Assembly: GCA_028292065.1 (NCBI GenBank)
Contig: JAQGNC010000015.1
Location: 1-7,065, forward strand
DNA length: 7,065 nucleotides
From: Betaproteobacteria bacterium
Lineage (GTDB): Bacteria; Pseudomonadota; Gammaproteobacteria; Burkholderiales; SG8-41
Reading direction: 5' to 3'
Shown: one piece after another, positions 1-6,874 of the stretch
Layout of the letters: each line of letters begins with the position of its first letter
How positions within the stretch are numbered: the stretch's first letter is position 1
Notes under the pieces: generated by a model
What the model was told of the DNA's origin: nothing
The model's input: only the letters and a program-made list of their open reading frames with translations
Database searches by the model: none
Translations under genes and position numbers: made by a program

Positions 1-2870
1 TCTCGCACACCCAGTTCGGGCTCTCCTTCATCATCCTCACTTTCGACGACAAGGCGAACGCGTATTTCGCGCGCCAGCAGGTGCTCGAGCGCCTGCGCGA
101 AGCCGATCTGCCCCCGGGCGTATCCCCTCAGCTCGCGCCGATGTCGACCGCGGTCGGCGAGATCTATCGCTACCGCGTGAAAGGCGCGGGCGTCGCGGAG
201 CACGAGCTGCGAACGATCCAGGACTGGACGGTGAGCCGGCAGCTGAGGCTGATCCCCGGCGTCGCGGACATCGTGAGCTTCGGCGGCTTCATCAAGCAGT
301 ACGAAGTCAATCCCGATCTCGCGAAGCTCAAGTATTACAAGATCAGCCTGCAGCAACTTTTCTCGGCGCTCGAGCGCGGAAGCTCGAACGCCGGCGGCGG
401 TTACGTCGAGCAGGGACGCCAGCAGTTTCTCATCCGCGGCATCGGCCTGGTGCGTTCCCCCGAGGAAGTGCTCGACATCGTCGTCGCCGAGCGCAACGGC
501 GTGCCGGTGCTGGTGCGCCACATCGCCGGGCTGTCGATCGGCTCGGTGCCGCGGCAAGGCGTGATCGGCCAGGACGACGATCCCGATATCGTCACCGGCG
601 TCGTGCTGATGCGCAAAGGCGAGAACCCCGCCGTGGTGCTCGACGCGGTGAAGCAGAAAGTCGCGCTCCTCAACAGCAGCGTGCTGCCGAAAGGGGTGTC
701 GGTCATCCCCTACTACGATCGCACCTGGCTGCTCGACAAGACGCTGAAGACGGTCTTCTCGAACCTCGTCGAAGGCGCGACGCTGGTCACCCTCGTGCTC
801 GTGCTTTTCCTCGGCAACTTCCGGGCGGCGGCGATCGTGGCGTCGATCATCCCGCTGTCGCTGCTCGGCACCTTTCTCGGGCTCACCTTCCTCGGCGTCC
901 CGGCGAACCTGCTGTCGCTGGGAGCGATGGACTTCGGCATCATCGTCGACGGCGCGGTGATCGTGGTCGAGAACGTCTTTCGCAGGCTCGGCGAGCGCCA
1001 CCACGCGCCCGACGACAGCCACGGTCGCATGCAGACGATCCTCGAAGCCGCGACCGAAGTCGGGCGTCCGACGCTCTTCTCGATGCTCATCATCATCGCC
1101 GCGCACATCCCGATCTTCACTTTGCAGCGCCACGAAGGGCGGATCTTCGCGCCGATGGCGTACTCGGTGACTTCCGCGCTCATCGCTTCGCTCGTCTTTT
1201 CGCTCACGCTGGTGCCGCTCCTGTGCTTTCTCGTGCTGCGCAAGAACGTCGCGCACGAAGAGAACCGCCTCGTCCGCCGCTGCAAGAAGATCTACCTGCC
1301 GGCGCTGCAATGGTCGCTGCGCCATCGCAGGATCGTGGTAGGCGCGGCGATAGGCGCTTTCGCGCTGAGCCTCGCGGCGGTTCCGCACCTGGGCACCGAA
1401 TTTCTTCCGGAGCTCAACGAAGGCTCGATCTGGATCAACGTGCCGCTGCACCCGAGCCTGTCGGTCACCGAAGCGCGCGAAGAGATGAGCCGCATCCGCG
1501 GCGCGATCAAGCACATTCCCGAGATCAACACGATCGTCTACAAGGCGGGCCGCCCGGAAGACGGCACCGACCCCAAGCTCATCAGCATGGCCGAGATCCT
1601 GGTCGACCTGAAGCCCGAGAACGAGTGGAAGCGCAAGGTCACCAAGCAGGACATCATCCGCGAGATGGACAAGGCTTTCGACAGCCTGCCGGGAATGCAG
1701 GCGAGCTTCTCCCAGCCGATCCGCGACAATATCCTCGAGAGCATCTCGCAGATCGACGGCCAGATCGTGGTGAAGATCTTCGGCGACGATCTGGTGGTCC
1801 TGCGCGATACCGCGGCACAGGTGCTCGCCTCGATCTCGGATGTTCCGGGCCTCGCGCGCGCGATGGTCGACCGTCAGGGCGAGCTTCCGCAGGAGCTGAT
1901 CGAGATCGACCGGGCGCAGGCGGCGCGCTACGGCCTGAACATCGGGGACATCCAGGACGTGATCGAGACCGCGCTCGGCGGGCGTGAAGCGATCCGCATC
2001 TGGGAAGGCGAGCGCAAGTTCGGCGTGGTCGTGCGCCTGAAGGAAGACGAGCGCTCGCTCACCCAGCTGCGCGACATCCTGCTGACGACGCAGTCCGGCG
2101 CTTTCATTCCCCTCGCCCAGGTCGCCGCGTTCAAGACGATCGGCGGCAGCATGAACATCAGCCGCGAGAACGGCGGCCGCGTGGTCGCGATCGGCGTTTT
2201 CATCGAAGGCCGCGACATGGGCTCGGTGGTGAGCGACATGCAGTCGCGAGTCGCCGCGAAAGTAAAGCTGCCTGCGGGCTACACGATGAGCTGGTCGGGC
2301 GAGTTCGAGAACCAGGAACGCGCGATGAAGCGTCTTTCGGTCATCGTCCCGATCTCGATCCTGCTGATCTTCATCCTGCTCTTCGACGCGTTCAAGTCTT
2401 TCCGCGGCGCCGCGCTCATCCTGCTCAACATCCCGCTCGCGCTGATCGGCGGCATCGTCGCGCTGCTCGTCACCGGCATACCGCTGTCGGTGTCCGCGGC
2501 GATCGGCTTCATCGCGCTCTTCGGCCAGGCGGTGCTGAACGGCGTGGTGATGGTGTCGTACTTCAACCAGTTGAAGAGCGAAGGCCGCTCTCCCGAGGAA
2601 GCGGTGGTCGAAGGCTCGCTGGTGCGCCTGCGCACCGTGCTCATGACCGGGCTGCTCGCGATGTTCGGGCTGCTGCCGATGGCGCTGTCGCACGACATCG
2701 GATCGGAGACCCAGAAGCCGCTCGCGGTGGTGGTGATCGGCGGACTCATCTCCGCGACGATACTGACGCTCATCGTGCTGCCGACGCTCTACGTCATTTT
2801 CGAGCGGCGCTACTACCACGGGCACGGCAAGGCGCGCGCGGCCGCGGCGGCAGACGCCGCGAAGCCATGA
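1..2870 (+). CDS. Heavy-metal RND efflux pump, inner-membrane subunit (CzcA-like), 5'-truncated
   Basis: Inner-membrane proton-driven pump of a tripartite exporter, by family expectation exporting divalent metal ions with a periplasmic adaptor and an outer-membrane channel. The frame is open from base 3 (first full codon) to TGA 2868-2870, giving 955 visible residues; the start lies outside the window. The fourth-helix motif DFGIIVDGAVIVVEN is at visible residues 310-324. D310, D316 and E323 match in spacing the essential D402, D408 and E415 of Cupriavidus CzcA, so about 92 residues are missing and the full protein would be near 1047 aa, normal for the family. Hydrophobic helices cluster near 261-420 and again near 780-933, with two large periplasmic parts, as in RND pumps. 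The DFG/DGA/VEN form argues for a Co/Zn/Cd/Ni-type pump rather than a CusA/SilA copper-silver pump; substrate is inferred. A metal-unrelated substrate cannot be excluded. The C-terminus is a short Ala/Lys/Arg-rich tail. No frameshift is seen. Confidence 0.93.
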   Translation, partial: SHTQFGLSFIILTFDDKANAYFARQQVLERLREADLPPGVSPQLAPMSTAVGEIYRYRVKGAGVAEHELRTIQDWTVSRQLRLIPGVADIVSFGGFIKQYEVNPDLAKLKYYKISLQQLFSALERGSSNAGGGYVEQGRQQFLIRGIGLVRSPEEVLDIVVAERNGVPVLVRHIAGLSIGSVPRQGVIGQDDDPDIVTGVVLMRKGENPAVVLDAVKQKVALLNSSVLPKGVSVIPYYDRTWLLDKTLKTVFSNLVEGATLVTLVLVLFLGNFRAAAIVASIIPLSLLGTFLGLTFLGVPANLLSLGAMDFGIIVDGAVIVVENVFRRLGERHHAPDDSHGRMQTILEAATEVGRPTLFSMLIIIAAHIPIFTLQRHEGRIFAPMAYSVTSALIASLVFSLTLVPLLCFLVLRKNVAHEENRLVRRCKKIYLPALQWSLRHRRIVVGAAIGAFALSLAAVPHLGTEFLPELNEGSIWINVPLHPSLSVTEAREEMSRIRGAIKHIPEINTIVYKAGRPEDGTDPKLISMAEILVDLKPENEWKRKVTKQDIIREMDKAFDSLPGMQASFSQPIRDNILESISQIDGQIVVKIFGDDLVVLRDTAAQVLASISDVPGLARAMVDRQGELPQELIEIDRAQAARYGLNIGDIQDVIETALGGREAIRIWEGERKFGVVVRLKEDERSLTQLRDILLTTQSGAFIPLAQVAAFKTIGGSMNISRENGGRVVAIGVFIEGRDMGSVVSDMQSRVAAKVKLPAGYTMSWSGEFENQERAMKRLSVIVPISILLIFILLFDAFKSFRGAALILLNIPLALIGGIVALLVTGIPLSVSAAIGFIALFGQAVLNGVVMVSYFNQLKSEGRSPEEAVVEGSLVRLRTVLMTGLLAMFGLLPMALSHDIGSETQKPLAVVVIGGLISATILTLIVLPTLYVIFERRYYHGHGKARAAAAADAAKP

Positions 2871-2913
2871 CGGCCGTGTCTGCATCCGGCTGGGGCGCCT
2901 GCCTTCGGTCGCC

Positions 2914-2918
2914 GGTGA
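2914..2918 (+). promoter_or_regulatory. Possible ribosome binding site for the ATG 2926 start
   Basis: GGTGA lies seven bases before ATG 2926 and matches part of the Shine-Dalgarno consensus. It supports the long form of the response regulator. It competes with a second candidate site, GGGAG at 2967-2971, that would serve a TTG start further in. Confidence 0.35.
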
Positions 2919-2925
2919 AGCGGCG

Positions 2926-3702
2926 ATGGCCTCGCGCCGCGGTTCCTCGACGCGTGCACTCGCAGCGGGAGCATCCTTGGGCGTTTTGCTGATCGAGCGT
3001 GAAGCGATCCTGGGCCGCGGAATTCGCGCGGCCCTCGCGCACAGCGGCTACCGCGTGCAGGCGGTGCGGACCGCCGAAGCCGCTTTGCGCCTCGCTCGCA
3101 GCTCGGCGTTCGAGCTCGTCATCCTCGACCTCGATCCCCACGACCGCGACAGTCTCGATCTGCTCCAGGCGATGCGCAGGGAGAAGATGCTTTTTCCCAT
3201 CCTCGTCCTGAGCGCGCGCGACGGCCTGAATGCCCGCAGACGCTGCCTCGACGCCGGGGCCGACGACTACCTGGTCAAGCCTTTCGCGCTCGGCGAGCTC
3301 GAAGCGAGATTGAGAGCCCTCGTGCGACGCGCCGACGAGCCCGCACGATGGCGCAACCTCGGCGCCTTGCGCTTCGATCCCGCCGGCAAACACGCCTACG
3401 CCGGTGAAGAGCCGATCGTGCTCACGGTGCGCGAGCTGTCGATCCTGGGGCTACTCGTCGAGCACGCAGGCAAAGTCGTCGCGAAGGACACGCTCTTTCG
3501 CGCGGTTTTTCCGACCGGGACCGATGCCGCGCCGAATGCCCTCGAAGTGCGCGTGAGCCGGCTGAGGAGCAAGCTCGGGCCGGCCGGCGTGACGGTCCGC
3601 AGCGTCCGCGGCGTCGGTTACCGCCTCGAAGAAGCGCACGCCGGCGACACGCCGTTGCGCCGCCGCGACGGGCGCCGCAACGGCGAGCGCAAGCGCGGCT
3701 GA
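2926..3702 (+). CDS. OmpR/PhoB-family response regulator, no adjacent kinase in window, atypical acidic pocket
   Basis: DNA-binding transcription regulator of the QseB/PmrA/TctD-like type. Residues 18-136 form the receiver: phosphoacceptor D68, switch residues S96 and Y115, and K118 in the VKPF motif are all present. The acidic pair that binds Mg, normally ED or DD, reads E24-R25, and the usual LPxxDG after the phosphoacceptor reads DPHDRDS, so the loop has lost its conserved Pro and Gly. Residues about 142-236 form the winged helix, with recognition-helix sequence NALEVRVSRLRSKL (204-217) and the typical VRGVGYRLEE end (227-236). A basic 22-residue tail follows. It lies 55 bases after the RND pump on the same strand, so co-transcription is plausible and it may regulate efflux. 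No sensor kinase follows; the next gene is convergent. The start is uncertain: TTG 2977 (residue 18), with GGGAG five bases before it, would give a family-typical N-terminus beginning (M)GVLLIERE and would remove 17 Arg/Ala/Ser-rich residues. Confidence 0.9.
   Translation: MASRRGSSTRALAAGASLGVLLIEREAILGRGIRAALAHSGYRVQAVRTAEAALRLARSSAFELVILDLDPHDRDSLDLLQAMRREKMLFPILVLSARDGLNARRRCLDAGADDYLVKPFALGELEARLRALVRRADEPARWRNLGALRFDPAGKHAYAGEEPIVLTVRELSILGLLVEHAGKVVAKDTLFRAVFPTGTDAAPNALEVRVSRLRSKLGPAGVTVRSVRGVGYRLEEAHAGDTPLRRRDGRRNGERKRG
2967..2971 (+). promoter_or_regulatory. Alternative ribosome binding site for a TTG 2977 start
   Basis: GGGAG ends five bases before TTG 2977-2979, which is in frame with the response regulator. 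The receiver's first beta strand begins two residues after this TTG, the usual distance for the family. This makes the internal start a serious alternative to ATG 2926. Confidence 0.35.
3651..3684. terminator. Hairpin at convergent gene ends (left); no T-tract
   Basis: Perfect 9-base inverted repeat, GCCGTTGCG (3651-3659) and CGCAACGGC (3676-3684). After one C-C mismatch it is extended by four more pairs (3661-3664 with 3671-3674), leaving a 6-base loop. It sits in the last codons of the response regulator and begins 22 bases downstream of the aminotransferase stop when read on the minus strand. No run of T follows on either strand, so it is not a textbook intrinsic terminator. It could stabilise 3' ends or act with Rho, or be a by-product of GC-rich Arg codons. 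Confidence 0.35.
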
Positions 3703-3706
3703 AGGC

Positions 3707-4954
3707 TCACGCGCTGACGCGGGCGTGCGCGATCGCAGAGCGATCGCGAACCGCCGCCGCGCTCGATATCAGCCGCACGATCCGCGCTTGCTCATCCGCC
3801 GTCATGTAAGGCGTTGTCGTGAGCGTCACGGTGCGCGCCGCGAGGCTCGCCGCGCAGGGGAAAGGCGCATCCGCGACGAGCCCCGCGAGATGCGGGTAGC
3901 GATCGAGCGCATAAGCGTACAGCCGGGTGATGCCGAGCCCCATCGGCGCCGAGGCTGCGAGCAGCCAGTCGGCGCTCTCGCGGGACTCGAACGTCACGAA
4001 GACGTAGGTGCACGGCGCGCTCGTCCCCGGCGGGGAGCCGTGAACGTGCACCCCTTCGAGCGCAGCCAGACGTTGCGCGAGGCGCTCGAAGGTCTCGCGC
4101 GACCTCGCGAGGTGGGCATCGAGGCGCTGCAGGGCATTTGCAGCCACGCCTTTGCGCCACGAGCCGACCTCGTGGAGCGGCGCCAGCGCCTGGTCGTCGC
4201 CGAGCGCTTTGACGACGTCGTTGCGCTTCAGGCGCCGCCGCCGCGGCCACCCGTAGAAGAGCCTCAGGGCGTAAGGGCGGTAAGCGCAGTGATACGCGAT
4301 GAGCTGGAGGATACGCAGCGATTCGAGCGGCCGGTTCTGCCGCACCAGGCGCGCCCTCGCCGCCTCGAGCCCGGTGCGGGTCGCGGGGTCCGCGCTGATC
4401 ACTGCGCCGCCTTCGTAGAGCGTCAGCCCTTTGCCGACGGCAAAGCTGAAGATCGCCAGATCGGCGTGCCGCCCGACCGGGTCCCCATCGATCGTGCCGC
4501 CGAAAGCCTGCGCGCAGTCTTCGAGGACGTACGCGCCCGAACCTGACGCAGAGACCACCGCACGAAGCGCAGCCGTATCGGCGAGCGCCCCGCCCCAGTG
4601 CGTCGGTACCACGCAGAGGGTGCGCTCGCCCAGCATCGGGGCGAGCTTCGCGAGATCGAAATCGAAGCGCGTCGGCGCGGTGTCGCAGCCACGGACCGTC
4701 AGGCCGGCTTTGGCGGCGGCAAGCACGACCAGCGGGCACGTGTAGGCCGGGACGATCACCTCACGCGCGGTCGAGCGCGTCTTCAGGTATTCGAAAGCGA
4801 CGACGAGCGCAGCGCTGCCCGAGCTTTCGACCCGCACGTCGGGCACGCCGAGCCGGCGGCACAGTTCTCCTTCGAGTGTGGCTCTCGGCCGCGCCACGAG
4901 GTCGAGCAGGCGCGGGACGAGCCCCGCGGTCGGCGGCAGCTCGCGCAGCCTCAC
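3707..4954 (-). CDS. DegT/DnrJ/EryC1/StrS-family PLP aminotransferase
   Basis: Fold-type I PLP enzyme of the sugar-aminotransferase family, which usually transfers an amino group from glutamate to a keto-sugar nucleotide; cytoplasmic. With GTG 4954 the protein is 415 aa, close to or slightly above the family's usual 370-400. Visible landmarks: SSGSAAL (44-50, phosphate-binding turn), VPAYTCP (68-74), LEDCAQAFGG (144-153; D146 and Q149 contact the PLP ring) and IFSFAVGKGLTLYEGG (168-183) with K175 as the Schiff-base lysine. All catalytic residues are present, so it should be active. The GTG overlaps the preceding gene's TGA by four bases (GTGA), which fixes the start. The same frame is open 111 codons further upstream to 5287, but that part is Arg-rich and antisense-like in composition and overlays the EamA genes. 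Last gene of its operon. ArnB is one familiar member of this family, but the GKGLTLYEGG lysine segment differs from ArnB, and the substrate is unknown. Confidence 0.92.
   Translation of the reverse strand: MRLRELPPTAGLVPRLLDLVARPRATLEGELCRRLGVPDVRVESSGSAALVVAFEYLKTRSTAREVIVPAYTCPLVVLAAAKAGLTVRGCDTAPTRFDFDLAKLAPMLGERTLCVVPTHWGGALADTAALRAVVSASGSGAYVLEDCAQAFGGTIDGDPVGRHADLAIFSFAVGKGLTLYEGGAVISADPATRTGLEAARARLVRQNRPLESLRILQLIAYHCAYRPYALRLFYGWPRRRRLKRNDVVKALGDDQALAPLHEVGSWRKGVAANALQRLDAHLARSRETFERLAQRLAALEGVHVHGSPPGTSAPCTYVFVTFESRESADWLLAASAPMGLGITRLYAYALDRYPHLAGLVADAPFPCAASLAARTVTLTTTPYMTADEQARIVRLISSAAAVRDRSAIAHARVSA
3728..3748. terminator. Hairpin at convergent gene ends (right); no T-tract
   Basis: Perfect 9-base stem, CGCGATCGC (3728-3736) and GCGATCGCG (3740-3748), with a 3-base loop AGA. 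Each arm contains the self-palindromic octamer GCGATCGC. It lies in the last codons of the aminotransferase and starts 26 bases after the response regulator's stop on the plus strand. It is the mirror-image partner of the hairpin at 3651-3684. No T-tract follows, so an intrinsic terminator is not supported; transcript-end protection or Rho-linked termination is possible. Confidence 0.35.
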
Positions 4955-5325
4955 GCCTGAGCGCGCTCGGTGAACCCCAGCACGACGATACCGGCGACGA
5001 TGAGCGCGCACCCCAGTGCCTGTACGAGGCTGAAGCGCTCGCCGAAGAACGCCATCGAAATCGCCGTGATCGTCACGAGCTCGAGGTGCGAAGCGGCGAA
5101 CAGCGGACCGATGGCGACACGCCGCACGAGCATCATGTAGACGAAGAAAGCGCCGACATAGGCGGCGATCGTGACGATGAATGCGGGGCTCGTCACGACC
5201 GCATGCACCCATGCCGCATCCGCCGCGGCGGGCCCGGCCGCTTCGGCCACGAACTTGAAGCCGAGTTGTCCCGCGGTGTCGAAGCACACCAGCGCGAGCA
5301 GCCCGCCGAAAATCAGCGCTCTCAC
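4951..5325 (-). CDS. Small four-helix EamA-type transporter subunit (ArnF/ArnE-like), second of a pair
   Basis: Half-size drug/metabolite-superfamily membrane protein, 124 aa from GTG 5325. Hydrophobic helices lie near residues 2-20, 48-68, 72-94 and 102-118, giving four spans. The end, FFGERFSLVQALG followed by a hydrophobic helix, is the conserved C-terminal EamA pattern (E96 in GER). The first helix carries D16-T-A-G-Q-L-G-F-K24, a motif repeated at identical positions in the preceding gene. Proteins this size (ArnE, ArnF, SMR family) work as dimers, and this pair probably forms a heterodimer. The start overlaps the previous stop as GTGA, with a good GGGGA five bases before it; the frame is open further upstream to 5643, but that stretch is Arg-rich noise over the preceding gene. 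Its own stop overlaps the aminotransferase GTG. By context it may move a lipid-linked or small amino-compound across the inner membrane; this is inference. Confidence 0.87.
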   Translation of the reverse strand: MRALIFGGLLALVCFDTAGQLGFKFVAEAAGPAAADAAWVHAVVTSPAFIVTIAAYVGAFFVYMMLVRRVAIGPLFAASHLELVTITAISMAFFGERFSLVQALGCALIVAGIVVLGFTERAQA

Positions 5326-5684
5326 ATTTTTCCCCAGCCGACGAGCGCGATGCCCACGCAGATGAGGCCGATGCCGGAAGCCCTCCCCGCGGTGATGCGC
5401 TCGTCGAACAGCACCCGCGCGCCTATCGTCACGCACACGACGTTCGCGCTGCCGACGAACAATCCCATCGCGAGAGGCACGAGCGACAGGAACGAGACCC
5501 AGAACACGTACTCGAACACGAAAGCGCCGATCCCGAGCCACAGGTAAGGGCTGCGCGCAAGGCGCTGCCAGTGCGCCCATCCAGACTCGGCATCGGCCGC
5601 GTCGGACGCGGCTTTCAGCGACAGCTGTCCGACGGTGTCGCACACGAGGTTGAGCAGCCAGAACGCGACGGCGTGTGCGCTCAT
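5322..5684 (-). CDS. Small four-helix EamA-type transporter subunit (ArnE/ArnF-like), first of a pair
   Basis: Half-size EamA/SMR-like inner-membrane protein, 120 aa from ATG 5684. Helices are predicted by eye near residues 5-23, 47-67, 70-92 and 101-118. The loop LFDERITAGRASG (92-104) before the last helix matches the EamA 'GERlt..q..G' pattern with E95. D16-T-V-G-Q-L-S-L-K24 in the first helix repeats exactly the position and pattern of the following gene, pointing to an old tandem duplication. The ATG shares one base with the upstream acyltransferase stop (TGATG), a re-initiation junction, and there is no clear Shine-Dalgarno sequence before it. An in-frame extension upstream to 5756 overlays the acyltransferase 3' end and is not believed. 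The best-known example of such a tandem pair is ArnE-ArnF, which flips aminoarabinose-phosphoundecaprenol. Substrate here is unknown, and it could instead be a small-molecule exporter. Confidence 0.87.
   Translation of the reverse strand: MSAHAVAFWLLNLVCDTVGQLSLKAASDAADAESGWAHWQRLARSPYLWLGIGAFVFEYVFWVSFLSLVPLAMGLFVGSANVVCVTIGARVLFDERITAGRASGIGLICVGIALVGWGKM
5331..5335 (-). promoter_or_regulatory. Ribosome binding site deciding the GTG 5325 start
   Basis: On the minus strand GGGGA is followed by AAAAT and then GTG, a five-base spacing. It is the clearest Shine-Dalgarno sequence in the minus-strand operon. It supports GTG 5325 over the longer open frame that reaches 5643. Confidence 0.5.
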
Positions 5685-6874
5685 CACCGGTTGTCCGGGT
5701 TCGCGTTCGCGCGGCGAGCGCGCAGCACCGGATCGTTGCGGTCGAAGGCGAGCCACGGTGCGAGCGCCTTCAACCCGCGATTGACGAGGCGCGAGCGATG
5801 CCTGAAGAAAATCGTCCGGGGCTCGAGCGTGCTGCCGAGACGCAGCTTGAGATCGTATGCCGTCTGCCCGGTCTGGAGCCGGCGCTTGCCGTGCTGCAGG
5901 CAGTAACGCACGTTCTCCATCCAGCTCCTCACATACAGGTCGTTCAGCGGTCCTTCGGGATAGCTCATGCCGAGATATTTATCGATCACCCGGTCCGGCT
6001 GCACCAGCAGCAGGTTGAACCCGATGAGCCGCCCTTGCGCGCGATAGAGCTTGAAGAGCGCGCGCTCGCCCAGGCCGCCCGATACCGCCGCGAAATAACC
6101 GGGCGGCAGCGCCTCGAGCGCATCGTAATCGAGCCCGCTGTGTTCGCGCGTGCTGGCGTACAGCGACTCGATCTCGCCCGCGACGGCCGCGGTGTTGGAA
6201 ACCGTTTCGACGCTCAGCGCCGATGCGCCCCGGAGCTTGCGCCGGACCTCGCGGCGCGTGGCTCGCGTGAGCCGCGCGAGATAAGCATCCTCGGTGTCGG
6301 GCAGATCGAGGACAGCGACCGGAAGACTGCGTACAGCGGTGTAGCCGAGCCGTACGAGCAATCCGCGCAGCGCTGCGGCGTCGGCGGGCGCGACGTCCTT
6401 GACCACGGTGAGCCCGATGCCGCGCCGGCCCGCATGCGCTTCCAGAGCGCCGATCATCCGCCGCAGCACACGGCCGCGGCCGGTAAGGCCCAACGCCGGG
6501 TCGAACCCGATGTGGCAGCGCTCGGCGAGCGGAGAGCCGAGCCCGAGCAGGCGCTGCGTCAGTATGCCCGGCACAATGCGATCCACGGCACGCGTGAGCT
6601 TGCGCGCCGCGCCCTGCAGCGAGGTGTCGAGGGCGTAATCGAGACGGAACAAAGGCGCGACGCCGATCACCACGCCCTCGCACCACGCGCTGATCGCCAC
6701 CGGTTCTTCGCTGACGGCCAGGCACGATTCGCACGCGGCGTAATAGGCGTAGCCTTCGGCTTCTCCCGGCAGGCAGCGCTCCCAGTCCGCCTCCTGGATT
6801 CCGGAAAAAGTGGTGTGCAGCCGGGCCGTGATCTCGGTTGCGGCGTCGTGTGCCGGCGGCTGGCGATCGGTCAT
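5684..6874 (-). CDS. FemAB/BioF2-like GNAT-fold acyltransferase
   Basis: Predicted cytoplasmic acyltransferase of the FemAB-like / BioF2-like GNAT group, 396 aa, a normal size for a double-GNAT-fold protein. The first half contains VAISAWCEGVVIGVAPLF (59-76), the usual strand-turn-strand of the first GNAT fold. The second half carries the basic helix RATRREVRRKLR (204-215), FKLYRAQGRLIGFNLLL (274-290) and the C-terminal signature GQTAYDLKLRLGS (336-348) followed by IFFRHRSR (355-362). Family members transfer amino acids or acyl groups onto cell-wall or other acceptors; donor and acceptor cannot be read here. No signal peptide or membrane span is seen. ATG 6874 overlaps the preceding stop by four bases (ATGA), and its own TGA overlaps the next ATG by one. 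Beside an aminotransferase, one reading is that it acylates the new amino group. Family placement is fairly sure; reaction is inference. Confidence 0.82.
   Translation of the reverse strand: MTDRQPPAHDAATEITARLHTTFSGIQEADWERCLPGEAEGYAYYAACESCLAVSEEPVAISAWCEGVVIGVAPLFRLDYALDTSLQGAARKLTRAVDRIVPGILTQRLLGLGSPLAERCHIGFDPALGLTGRGRVLRRMIGALEAHAGRRGIGLTVVKDVAPADAAALRGLLVRLGYTAVRSLPVAVLDLPDTEDAYLARLTRATRREVRRKLRGASALSVETVSNTAAVAGEIESLYASTREHSGLDYDALEALPPGYFAAVSGGLGERALFKLYRAQGRLIGFNLLLVQPDRVIDKYLGMSYPEGPLNDLYVRSWMENVRYCLQHGKRRLQTGQTAYDLKLRLGSTLEPRTIFFRHRSRLVNRGLKALAPWLAFDRNDPVLRARRANANPDNR

Noticed and set aside
1223..1987. 254-codon open frame on the plus strand within the pump gene
   Set aside because: Frame-shifted shadow of the RND pump, dominated by Arg, Gly, Pro and Asp. 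The pump frame is intact through this stretch.
2871..2925. Possible promoter or terminator between pump and regulator
   Set aside because: The 55 bases show no convincing -35/-10 pair, no hairpin followed by T residues and no operator-like repeat. Co-transcription remains the simplest reading.
2794..3393. 199-codon minus-strand frame across the pump/regulator junction
   Set aside because: Antisense to the receiver domain and the pump C-terminus. No domain is recognisable, while the plus-strand receiver motifs are clear.
3725..4546. 273-codon open frame on the plus strand
   Set aside because: Antisense to the aminotransferase, Arg-rich and low in hydrophobic residues. The aminotransferase has a full set of catalytic residues in the opposite strand.
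4955..5287. N-terminal extension of the aminotransferase frame to an upstream ATG
   Set aside because: The 111 extra residues are Arg/His/Gly-rich and overlay the second EamA gene in another frame. The GTGA junction at 4954 and the start of family-like sequence right after it fix the real start.
5326..5643. N-terminal extension of the second EamA protein
   Set aside because: The extra 106 residues are Arg-rich and lie in a second frame over the first EamA gene. GTG 5325 has a GGGGA ribosome site and begins directly with the first membrane helix.
5685..5756. 24-residue N-terminal extension of the first EamA protein
   Set aside because: It overlays the acyltransferase 3' end and is Arg/Pro-rich. 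ATG 5684 forms the TGATG junction and leads straight into the first helix.
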